This document shows positions 1-5,840 of a stretch of 7,720 nt of DNA, piece by piece. Position 1 is the stretch's first letter, and each line of letters begins with the position of its first letter. The translations under genes were made by a program, and so were the position numbers. The DNA lies in contig DDSG01000145.1 of assembly GCA_002343325.1 (NCBI GenBank), positions 1 to 7,720 of the forward strand. The letters run 5' to 3'. The notes below the pieces were generated by a model that was given only the letters and a program-made list of their open reading frames with translations, was not told the DNA's origin and ran no database searches. Source of the DNA: Phycisphaerales bacterium UBA2396. Its GTDB lineage: Bacteria > Planctomycetota > Phycisphaerae > Phycisphaerales > UBA1924.

Positions 1-692
1 GGGAGGAGGCCCGGGTGCTGGCCGGGGCGGGGTTTGACGGCGTGATCGTCGAGAACATGCACGACGCCCCGTACATCCACGGGGCGCACGGTCCGGAGGT
101 GGTGGCGGCGATGACGCTGGCGGCGGAGGCGGTTCGTGCGGCGGCGCCGGGGTTGGTGATGGGGGTGCAGGTGCTGTCGGGCGGGGCTATGGAAGCGCTC
201 GCGATCGCGCACGCGGTGGGCGGGGCGTTTGTGCGCGTGGAGAACTTCGTGTTCGCGCATGTGGCGGATGAAGGGCTGCTCGAGCGTGCCGAGGCGGGGC
301 GGCTCCTTCGGTATCGGCGGAGCATCGGGGCCGAGAGCGTGAAGGTGATCTGCGACGTGAAGAAGAAGCACGCGTCGCACGCGATCACGGGCGATCTCTC
401 GATCGCGGACGTGGTGGAGGGCGCGGAGTTTTTCGGGGCGGACGGTGTGATCGTGACGGGTTCGGCGACGGGCAAGCCCGCGGCGGAGACGGACATCGCC
501 GAGGCGCGGCGGTCGACGAAGCTGCCGGTGTGGGTGGGGAGCGGCGTGACGCCGGACCAGTTGTTGAGGCTTTGGGCGCACGCTGACGCGTTGATTATCG
601 GGAGCTGGATCAAGAAGGAAGGGCTCTGGCGCAACGCGGTCGACGAGTCGCGGTGCCGGGAGATCATGCGTGCGGCGGACGCGGTCCGCTAG
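1..692 (+). CDS. BtpA/SgcQ-family TIM-barrel protein, 5'-truncated by the window edge
   Basis: The reading frame is open from base 3 to the TAG at 690-692, giving 229 visible residues; BtpA-family proteins are usually about 260-280 residues, so some 30-50 N-terminal residues lie outside the window. The GTG at 15 is in frame but has coding sequence before it, so it is not taken as the start. Family hallmarks seen: GVIVENMHDAPY near the beginning, then GVQVLSGG, a FVRVENF strand, a LLRYRRSIGAESVKVICDV strand, KKKHASHAI, GVIVTGSATGKPA, and the C-terminal phosphate-site-like GSGVTPDQLL and ALIIGSWIKKEG. These fit the (beta/alpha)8 fold. Known members are cyanobacterial BtpA, needed for photosystem I stability, and E. 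coli SgcQ in a sugar operon; the enzymatic reaction of the family is not established. Nothing here points to photosynthesis, so a metabolic role is inferred. The protein looks cytosolic. It is followed after 5 nt by the glycosyltransferase gene, suggesting one operon. Confidence 0.85.
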   Translation, partial: EEARVLAGAGFDGVIVENMHDAPYIHGAHGPEVVAAMTLAAEAVRAAAPGLVMGVQVLSGGAMEALAIAHAVGGAFVRVENFVFAHVADEGLLERAEAGRLLRYRRSIGAESVKVICDVKKKHASHAITGDLSIADVVEGAEFFGADGVIVTGSATGKPAAETDIAEARRSTKLPVWVGSGVTPDQLLRLWAHADALIIGSWIKKEGLWRNAVDESRCREIMRAADAVR

Positions 693-697
693 AATGG

Positions 698-1522
698 ATG
701 GTTGCGGCGTGGGGGATGTTGGAGGCGGATCTGCATCTTTCGGTGATCATCCCGATGTACAACGAATCGGCGCGGGTGATCCCGACGCTCGAGGATGCTG
801 TGCTCTGGCTTCATGAGGCGCCGTGGACGAGCGAGATCGTGCTGGTGGACGACGGGTCCAAGGACGCGACGGTGGAGCGTGTCACGCCGAAGCTGTTCGA
901 GAAGCCGATCGGGGCGTTGCAGCGGGTGCGGCTGGTCCGTCACGAGCGGAATCGGGGGAAGGGCGCGGCGGTGCGGACAGGGTTGGCGGAGGCGGAGGGT
1001 GGGTGGCGCCTCATGATGGACGCGGACAATTCGACGCGCGTGTCGGAGGTGGTCCGGCTGCTGGCGGAGGCCGAGCGGAGCGGGGCGGGGCTCGTGTGCG
1101 GGTCGCGGAATGTCGCGGATTCGGACGTGGTGACGAGGCCTTCGCGGAAGCTGATGGGCTCGGCGTTCCGCATGGCGCTCAAGGGTCTGGGCATGGGGAT
1201 GCTGCGTGACACGCAGTGCGGCTTTAAGCTCTACCGGGCGGATGTGGCGGCGGCGATCGCCGAGATCGCGCGGGAGGACCGGTTCGCGTTCGATCTGGAG
1301 CATCTGCTGATCGCCGATCGGCTTGGCGTGGGTGTTCGCGAGGTGGGGATTTCGTGGACGCACCGGGACGGGGGCACGATCCGGCCCGTGCGGGATGGGC
1401 TGCGGATGCTGAGGGATGCGGCGCGGATCCGGATGCGGTACGCGCGGGGGCTGCCGCCGGTCATGGTCGAGGTCAAGCCGATGCGGCGGGTGGAGAAGTC
1501 ACCCGCGGAGCGTGTGGGCTAG
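698..1522 (+). CDS. GT2 glycosyltransferase, dolichyl/polyprenyl-phosphate beta-glucosyltransferase type
   Basis: Predicted to transfer a sugar, probably glucose, from a UDP-sugar to a polyprenyl phosphate on the cytoplasmic face of the membrane. The 274-residue GT-A protein shows VIIPMYNES (about 16-24), VDDGSKD (50-56, nucleotide binding), RNRGKGAAVRTG (84-95), the metal-binding MDAD (D108, D110), GSRN (135-138), RDTQCGFKLYR (170-180) and RFAFDLEHL (195-203). The GKGAAVR plus DTQCGFKL combination is typical of the ALG5-like branch rather than of plain dolichol-phosphate mannose synthases. No transmembrane segment is visible, unlike eukaryotic ALG5, so membrane association would be peripheral. 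The ATG at 698 is preferred: it lies 5 nt after the upstream stop and leaves about 15 residues before the first beta strand. Alternatives are an in-frame GTG at 653, which would overlap the previous gene, and an ATG at 716. There is no good Shine-Dalgarno for any of them. The donor and lipid are inferred from family only. Confidence 0.87.
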   Translation: MVAAWGMLEADLHLSVIIPMYNESARVIPTLEDAVLWLHEAPWTSEIVLVDDGSKDATVERVTPKLFEKPIGALQRVRLVRHERNRGKGAAVRTGLAEAEGGWRLMMDADNSTRVSEVVRLLAEAERSGAGLVCGSRNVADSDVVTRPSRKLMGSAFRMALKGLGMGMLRDTQCGFKLYRADVAAAIAEIAREDRFAFDLEHLLIADRLGVGVREVGISWTHRDGGTIRPVRDGLRMLRDAARIRMRYARGLPPVMVEVKPMRRVEKSPAERVG

Positions 1523-1531
1523 GCTGGTGAC

Positions 1532-2911
1532 ATGACGCAGCCTGCACTTACCGGGCGGGATCGATTCCGGGCGAGAGTTCTTCCGCTGGTGCTGATGGCG
1601 GTGATCGCGGGGTGTTTCGCGTACTTTGCGCTGCGCATGGTGCGGGGACTGCCCAGCGATGCCGACCCTTACAAGGGCGACTTTGAGCACTTCTACCACG
1701 CGGCGGCGGCGATGGCGGGGGGGCAGGACATTTATGCGTCGCACACGCGGGGGTACATCTATCCGCCGCTGGTGGCGATGCTGCTGATCCCGCTGGGGAT
1801 GATCGAGGACCCGTGGACGGCCCAGGCGATCTACGGCGCGATCAACCTGCTGCTGGTGGCGGCCACGCTGGCGATGGGCTGGCGGGCGGTGCGGACGCGG
1901 CTCGGGCTGCCCGCGGACCGGCTGACCGCCTTGGCGGTCACGGCGGTCGGGCTGGTGTTCTGCTTCGAGCCCGTGCGGCAGGAGATCGAGGAAGGGCAGA
2001 CCGACACGCTGGTCGCGGTGTCGCTGGCGGCGTCGCTGCTCGCGCTCGATCGTCGCCCGTGGCTGGCCGGTTTGCTCATCGGCTTTGCGGGGAACGTCAA
2101 GTACCAGTCGCTCGTGGTGCTCCCTTATCTGCTGCTCCGTCGGCGGTGGGCGGCGGCGGCGGGCTCCGTGGCGGGGTTGGCGTTCTTTGCGCTGGTCCCG
2201 GCGGTCGTCGTCGGTTGGCGGACGAACATGGAGTATCTCGCGGTGGCCTTCCGCGGCGTGGGCAAGCTGTTCGGGCTGTCGGCCCCCGGGGCCGCCGTCG
2301 CCACGCACGACATTCGCTGGGAGAAAAGCGTGTCGATCACCAGCGGATTCGCCAAGACGCTCGGTCCGGACGTGTCCGACACGCTGGTGATCGGGCTTGC
2401 GGGTGTCGCCGCCCTCGCGGTGCTCGCGGGCGCGTGGCTCATCTATCGCCTGCGCGGCACGGCGATGCTGGCGGGCCGGGGGGGCGACGCGGATCTCGAG
2501 GGGCCTCGGCGTGGTGTCGTGCTGATCGAGTGGGCGGGGCTCGCGGTGGCGGTGCTGGCGTTCTCTCCTCAGACGACGGTTCGGCACATGTACCTCGCGT
2601 TGCCGGTCTTCATGATCGCGGCGGCGCTGCTGCTGGTGCCAAGGGTGGGTGTTGCTCGCTGGCCCCTGGCGGTGGGTGTGGCGGTGGCGATCGCCGGGAT
2701 GCTGCTGCCGCCGGGCAATGTGGAGTCGGTGAAGCCGATGCTCGACCAATGGCGCCAGATCGGTGGTTCGTCGTGGTGTCTGGTGCTGATGTTCCTGACA
2801 CTGCTGTGGGTCGGGCTTGAGACCGAGCGTGCGAGGGCCGCGGGGGCGCCGTTGGCGGACCCGCCGCCGGGGTACGACGCTCAGGGTCGGAGGGTGGGCG
2901 CGGCGGGATGA
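1532..2911 (+). CDS. GT87/DUF2029 multi-pass membrane glycosyltransferase
   Basis: A 459-residue polytopic membrane protein of the GT-C fold, in the family of mycobacterial polyprenol-phosphate-mannose-dependent alpha-1,2-mannosyltransferases. After an N-terminal membrane segment (about 17-36) comes the extracytoplasmic loop KGDFEHFYHAAAAMAGGQDIY (49-68), whose D50 sits where GT87 enzymes carry the catalytic aspartate. Then follow YIYPPL (75-80), the EEGQTD motif (153-158; family consensus has GQ followed by Asn more often than Thr), a positive GNVKYQ (187-192), and FSPQTTVRHMY (344-354) before a late membrane helix. Hydrophobic stretches near 79-117, 131-146, 157-171, 177-203, 208-228, 284-305, 330-345, 351-370, 374-392 and 413-429 suggest ten or more passes. 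The C-terminal tail (430-459) is hydrophilic and Pro/Ala/Gly-rich. It would transfer a sugar from a polyprenyl phosphate donor to an acceptor outside the cytoplasm; sugar and acceptor cannot be told from sequence. It starts 9 nt after the GT2 stop and its stop codon overlaps the M48 start. Confidence 0.82.
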   Translation: MTQPALTGRDRFRARVLPLVLMAVIAGCFAYFALRMVRGLPSDADPYKGDFEHFYHAAAAMAGGQDIYASHTRGYIYPPLVAMLLIPLGMIEDPWTAQAIYGAINLLLVAATLAMGWRAVRTRLGLPADRLTALAVTAVGLVFCFEPVRQEIEEGQTDTLVAVSLAASLLALDRRPWLAGLLIGFAGNVKYQSLVVLPYLLLRRRWAAAAGSVAGLAFFALVPAVVVGWRTNMEYLAVAFRGVGKLFGLSAPGAAVATHDIRWEKSVSITSGFAKTLGPDVSDTLVIGLAGVAALAVLAGAWLIYRLRGTAMLAGRGGDADLEGPRRGVVLIEWAGLAVAVLAFSPQTTVRHMYLALPVFMIAAALLLVPRVGVARWPLAVGVAVAIAGMLLPPGNVESVKPMLDQWRQIGGSSWCLVLMFLTLLWVGLETERARAAGAPLADPPPGYDAQGRRVGAAG

Positions 2912-4362
2912 TCCAGGAAACGGTCATCGCGGCGTTTCTGCTGGTGGTGTTGTCCGGCGCGGTGGAGCCCGCGTCGGCCGCCGACTCGCCGCTGGTCATC
3001 GCGGCTTGGACGCTCGGGCCGATGGTGATGATCGCGGTGTGGTGCGTCTGGCGCGTGGGGCGGTGGGCGAGGCAACTGGACCGCGGTCGTGTGTCGGCGG
3101 TGGACCGTGCCGAGCGCACGGTGGTGGTGGTTCGCGTGCTCGCGCTGGCGTGGCACGCGTTGAGCCTGTTCGCGTGGGGTTGGGCGGACGCGGTGCGGGC
3201 GATTGTCGGCGATTGGGTGCTTGTGGACGAGCTGGTCGCCGCGTCGCCTCCGATCGTGATGGTGATGCTCTCAATCGCGTCGTTCCATTCGGTGGACCGG
3301 CGGCTGCGAGAGGTTGTGGTGCGTCGGGCGTTGCTCGAGGGGTGGCCCGTGCCGCCGCAACTGACGCGGTCGCGGTATGTGTGGTTCTGGTTCCGGCACG
3401 CGGTGGCCCCGGTGATCCTGCCGGTGTGCCTGCTGGCGGCGTGGGCGGAAGCGGTCGATCGGGTGTGGCCCGCGGAGGCGGGGCACGATGCGGGCGGCGT
3501 TGCCGGAGGGTGGGAGTCGATCGCGGTGCAGGCGATCGGTGTGGTGCTGATCGTGGCGATCGGGCCTTGGGCGCTGACGCGGGTCTGGCCGACGGTGCCG
3601 ATGGGCGCGGGCGAGCTGCGCGATCGGCTGCGGGCGGTGTGCGAGCGGAACGCGGTGCGTGTGGCGAACATCCTGCTGTGGCGGACCGGGGGAACGATCC
3701 ACAACGCCGCGGTGCTGGGGGTGTTGCCTCGGTTCCGGTACATCCTGGTGACGGACGGGTTGCTGGAGCGGATGCCCGCGCCGTTGCTCGAGGCGATTGC
3801 GGCGCACGAAGTGGGGCATGTTCGGCATCGGCATCTGGCGTGGCTGGCGGCGGCGACGATCTCGGGTGCGATGGCTGTCGCGGCGGTGCTCGGATGGGCG
3901 GCGTGGGGCGTGCTGTCGTGGTCGGCTCCGCGGTGGCACGGGTCGCAGGAGGAGTTTGACGCGCTGGTGGAGGGTGCTCGCCTGGGCGTGGGGCTCGCGA
4001 CGCTCGTGGGGGCGGTGGTGTGGTTCGGGTTCGTGAGCCGGCGGATGGAGTGGCAGGCGGACGCGTTCGCGGCGGCGGATCTGACCCGCGCGGAAGATGC
4101 GGCCGCGACACGCGTGGCGCCGGAGGCGGCGGGGCGGGTGATCCACGCGCTGGGCGAGGTCGCGATGCTCGCGGGCATTCATCCGGAGCGGTTCATGTGG
4201 CGGCATGGCTCGATCCGCACGCGGCAGCGGAAGCTCGGCGAACTGATGGGGTGCGATCTGGGGGCAATGTCGCCCGATCGGGCCGTGCGCGGGCTCAAAG
4301 TGCTCACGCTAGTGCTGCTGGGGCTCAGTGCCGCGGGAATGTTCTGGCTGCCGGGGTTGTGA
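2908..4362 (+). CDS. M48-family integral membrane zinc metalloprotease
   Basis: A 484-residue membrane protease related to HtpX/Ste24 peptidases, expected to cleave membrane or misfolded proteins at the cytoplasmic face. The zinc motif HEVGH covers residues 300-304 (H300 and H304 ligands, E301 catalytic), preceded by the family-typical NAAVLGVLPRFRYILVTDGL (266-285). The third ligand is E381 in MEWQAD (380-385). Between HEVGH and E381 lie two hydrophobic segments (about 311-337 and 358-377), as in HtpX/Ste24. Five or six further hydrophobic segments precede the catalytic part (about 5-24, 28-49, 72-99, 108-126, 157-182, 205-226), and one closes the protein (463-481). A WRHGSIRTRQRKL stretch (431-443) matches the post-catalytic conserved HGS/R region of the family. 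The ATG overlaps the upstream TGA as ATGA (2908-2911), indicating translational coupling; a GGAGGG lies 13 nt upstream, farther than ideal. The N-terminus could alternatively be a cleavable signal peptide. Substrate unknown. Confidence 0.88.
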   Translation: MIQETVIAAFLLVVLSGAVEPASAADSPLVIAAWTLGPMVMIAVWCVWRVGRWARQLDRGRVSAVDRAERTVVVVRVLALAWHALSLFAWGWADAVRAIVGDWVLVDELVAASPPIVMVMLSIASFHSVDRRLREVVVRRALLEGWPVPPQLTRSRYVWFWFRHAVAPVILPVCLLAAWAEAVDRVWPAEAGHDAGGVAGGWESIAVQAIGVVLIVAIGPWALTRVWPTVPMGAGELRDRLRAVCERNAVRVANILLWRTGGTIHNAAVLGVLPRFRYILVTDGLLERMPAPLLEAIAAHEVGHVRHRHLAWLAAATISGAMAVAAVLGWAAWGVLSWSAPRWHGSQEEFDALVEGARLGVGLATLVGAVVWFGFVSRRMEWQADAFAAADLTRAEDAAATRVAPEAAGRVIHALGEVAMLAGIHPERFMWRHGSIRTRQRKLGELMGCDLGAMSPDRAVRGLKVLTLVLLGLSAAGMFWLPGL

Positions 4363-4395
4363 TCATGGTTCGGCAAGGTCTGGCGTGGAATTCGC

Positions 4396-4401
4396 GGAGA
4401 G
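4396..4401 (+). promoter_or_regulatory. Shine-Dalgarno site for the M20 hydrolase
   Basis: GGAGAG lies 4 nt before the ATG at 4406. It is the best-placed ribosome binding site in the window and favours ATG 4406 over the in-frame GTG at 4385 and over any start inside the M48 gene. It suggests that this gene, unlike the coupled genes upstream, is translated independently. Confidence 0.6.
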
Positions 4402-4405
4402 AAGC

Positions 4406-5611
4406 ATGGCATTGAGCACGCTTGAACAGAAGTTGGTCGGCCTGGTCGCGGCACGCGAGACGGAGCTGCGCGAGGATCTTGCCCGATGGGTCGCGATCCC
4501 AACGGGCGGCGGGCACACGAAGGGGCTCGACGCGTACCGGCAGATTGTGACGGGGCGGCTGTCGGCGCTCGGCGCAATGGTTCGGCTCGAGCCCGGCGAC
4601 CAGCGGCCCGACTGGCTCAACGACTCGCCGAACTCGGACGCGGAGAGCACGCCGCCGCCGACCGCGGTCTGTGTCGCGGAAGGAGATGGGCCGAGGATCA
4701 TGCTGTGCGGGCATCTCGACACGGTGCACGATCCGGCCGGGCCGTTCGATCGGCTGACCATCGAGCCGGGCGGGCAGCGGGCGCGAGGCCCGGGCGCGGC
4801 GGACATGAAAGGCGGGATCCTGGTCGCGGTGGCGGCGCTCGAAGCGCTCCACGCGGCGGGCGTACGGCCGGCGTGGACGTTCGCGCTCAACAGCGACGAA
4901 GAGACCGGCAGCTATTGCTCGGACCGGGTGCTCCGCCAGGTTGCTGCCGGATGCTCGGTGGGCCTGGTCTTTGAGCCCGCGCTGCCGGATGGTTCGCTCG
5001 TGGTCGAACGCCCGGGAAGCGGACAGTTCGTGCTCGAGGCGTTCGGGCGGGCGGCGCACGTCGGGCGGGACTTCTCGGCGGGTGTCAACGCGATCGGTGC
5101 CATCGCGTCGCGCGTGCTCGAGATTTCGGCGAAGGCGGACCCGGCCGCCGGGCGGATCGTGAACGTCGGCGTGATCCGCGGAGGCGTGGCCACCAACGTG
5201 GTGCCCGAGCGTGCGAGCGCCTGGGGCAACGCGAGGTTCTCGAGTGCAGAGGCGGAGCGGGAGTTGGCCGAGGCGATCGATGCGCTGGCGACCTCGACCG
5301 AGGCGATGCCCCGGGTGAGCGTGAAGCGGAGTTTCGCAAGGCCCGCCAAGCCGATGACCCCCGGGGTCGAGCGGCTGGCGATGCTGGCACGCCGGGCGGC
5401 GGAAGATCTCGGTCAGTCACTGCCATTCGGCAAGACCGGGGGCGTGTGCGACGGGAACAACATGCAGGCCGCCGGAATCCCCGTGATCGACACGCTCGGC
5501 GTCCGCGGCGGGGGGCTCCACACCAGCGAGGAGTGGATCGAACTACCGAGCCTCGTGCAGCGGGCTCAGTTGGCGGCAGTGCTCATGCACCGACTGTCGA
5601 GTGGTGCCTAA
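4406..5611 (+). CDS. M20-family zinc metallohydrolase (carboxypeptidase G2/ArgE/DapE-like)
   Basis: A 401-residue di-zinc hydrolase expected to split a peptide or acyl-amino-acid amide bond in the cytoplasm; no signal peptide or membrane segment is visible. All expected active-site residues are present: GHLDT (H103 ligand, D105), ADMKGG (D133 bridging ligand), DEETGS (E165 general base, E166 ligand), FEPA (E190 ligand) and LHTSEE (H372 ligand). GRAAHVG carries H218, matching the conserved histidine of the dimerisation/lid domain, which spans roughly 200-310; VATNVVPE (261-268) is also conserved. The Glu at the FEPA ligand position and the spacing of all ligands resemble carboxypeptidase G2, whereas ArgE/DapE-type members differ in details. 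Length is normal for the family. A Pro/Asp/Ser-rich stretch (63-88) before the first catalytic strand is an apparent insertion. The substrate cannot be assigned: glutamate carboxypeptidase, acetylornithine deacetylase and dipeptidase activities all occur in M20. It begins 43 nt after the M48 stop and may end that operon. Confidence 0.87.
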   Translation: MALSTLEQKLVGLVAARETELREDLARWVAIPTGGGHTKGLDAYRQIVTGRLSALGAMVRLEPGDQRPDWLNDSPNSDAESTPPPTAVCVAEGDGPRIMLCGHLDTVHDPAGPFDRLTIEPGGQRARGPGAADMKGGILVAVAALEALHAAGVRPAWTFALNSDEETGSYCSDRVLRQVAAGCSVGLVFEPALPDGSLVVERPGSGQFVLEAFGRAAHVGRDFSAGVNAIGAIASRVLEISAKADPAAGRIVNVGVIRGGVATNVVPERASAWGNARFSSAEAERELAEAIDALATSTEAMPRVSVKRSFARPAKPMTPGVERLAMLARRAAEDLGQSLPFGKTGGVCDGNNMQAAGIPVIDTLGVRGGGLHTSEEWIELPSLVQRAQLAAVLMHRLSSGA

Positions 5612-5615
5612 ACAA

Positions 5616-5646
5616 GGGGTGCTGGGCGGACTGTGGGGTGGGGGGG
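5616..5646 (+). other. G-run cluster between convergent genes (possible G-quadruplex)
   Basis: The 38-nt spacer between the M20 stop (5609-5611) and the tRNA 3' end (5650) carries G runs of 4, 3, 4 and 7 bases at 5616-5619, 5624-5626, 5635-5638 and 5640-5646. Loops are 4, 8 and 1 nt, so one loop slightly exceeds the usual 1-7 nt rule. On the + strand this lies in the M20 3' untranslated region; on the - strand it is a C-rich tRNA trailer. No stem-loop plus T-tract terminator is seen here, so transcript ends in this spacer are unexplained. In DNA this GC-rich, G runs can arise by chance. Confidence 0.35.
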
Positions 5647-5649
5647 AAA

Positions 5650-5724
5650 TGCCGAGGGGCGGACTCGAACCGCCGACCTCCGGGTTATGAATCCAGCGCT
5701 CTAAACCAGCTGAGCTACCTCGGC
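5650..5724 (-). tRNA. tRNA with anticodon CAT, probably elongator tRNA-Met
   Basis: A 75-nt cloverleaf reads 5' to 3' from 5724 down to 5650. The acceptor stem GCCGAGG/CCTCGGC is fully paired (7 bp), the D stem is GCTC/GAGC, the T stem GGCGG/CCGCC, the T loop TTCGAGT, the variable loop is 5 nt, and the discriminator is A. The anticodon loop TTCATAA holds CAT at 5689-5687. The anticodon stem CTGGA/CCCGG has one T-G wobble and an A-C mismatch (5692 with 5684) next to the loop. A paired first acceptor base pair and the absence of three consecutive G-C pairs in the anticodon stem argue against initiator tRNA. A minor tRNA-Ile, in which C34 is changed to lysidine, also has a CAT anticodon gene and is not excluded. 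CCA is not encoded: the bases after the discriminator are TTT, so CCA must be added by tRNA nucleotidyltransferase. It lies 116 nt downstream of the kinase gene in the same orientation. Confidence 0.93.
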
Positions 5725-5737
5725 GGAGGAGCGGAAG

Positions 5738-5743
5738 AGTATG
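5738..5743 (-). promoter_or_regulatory. weak candidate -10 element for the tRNA
   Basis: On the - strand CATACT (four of six matches to TATAAT) ends 13 nt before the tRNA 5' end, a plausible distance for a promoter with a short leader, and it is one of the few AT-containing hexamers in this GC-rich gap. No convincing -35 element is seen 16-18 nt upstream. The tRNA could instead be read through from the kinase transcript. Confidence 0.22.
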
Positions 5744-5823
5744 CCTTGAGGCGTGGCGCGGCGAGTCCGCAGAGCTTGGAAGCCGTCACGCTGCGCGCAG
5801 CAGAAAGCCGAGGCCAGTGCCAA

Positions 5824-5839
5824 CCCCGGACGGGCGGGG
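5824..5839 (-). terminator. weak hairpin just after the kinase stop codon
   Basis: Immediately downstream of the kinase TGA (5841-5843) the - strand can fold a 5-bp CCCCG/CGGGG stem (5835-5839 with 5824-5828) around a 6-nt loop. A G-T wobble can extend it by one pair. There is no T-tract after it, so it is not a standard intrinsic terminator; it may be a chance hairpin or a stabilising 3' end. Confidence 0.22.
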
Positions 5840-5840
5840 C

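Noticed and set aside
653..697. Upstream GTG start for the GT2 gene
   Set aside because: It would overlap the BtpA coding region by 40 bases and add 15 residues with no similarity to GT2 N-termini; ATG 698 fits better, although no Shine-Dalgarno decides it.
1717..1723. Seven-base G run in the GT87 gene
   Set aside because: Runs of seven G recur in the window (also near 2479 and 5640) and fit the base composition; reading frame and motifs around it are intact, so no frameshift is suspected.
1499..2749. Long - strand open frame opposite the GT87 gene
   Set aside because: Its product is dominated by His, Arg, Gln and Pro with no recognisable domain, as expected for the antisense of a GC-rich hydrophobic gene; the + strand frame has a clear family match.
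2817..3959. Alternative + frame overlapping the GT87 end and M48 start
   Set aside because: Gly/Arg/Ala-rich shadow without motifs, in a different frame from two well-supported genes.
2610..4178. Very long - strand open frame opposite the M48 gene
   Set aside because: The product is an Ala/Ser/Thr/Arg/Pro low-complexity sequence crossing the GT87-M48 boundary, while the + strand carries an intact zinc protease. High GC makes stop codons rare on the opposite strand.
4328..4405. Upstream in-frame extension of the M20 gene
   Set aside because: It would run into the M48 coding region and adds Cys/Gly-rich residues unlike the family; the Shine-Dalgarno before ATG 4406 supports the shorter form.
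5790..5801. Perfect 12-base palindrome GCTGCGCGCAGC between kinase and tRNA
   Set aside because: There is no loop for an RNA hairpin, no T-tract and no second copy nearby; palindromes of this kind are expected in GC-rich DNA.
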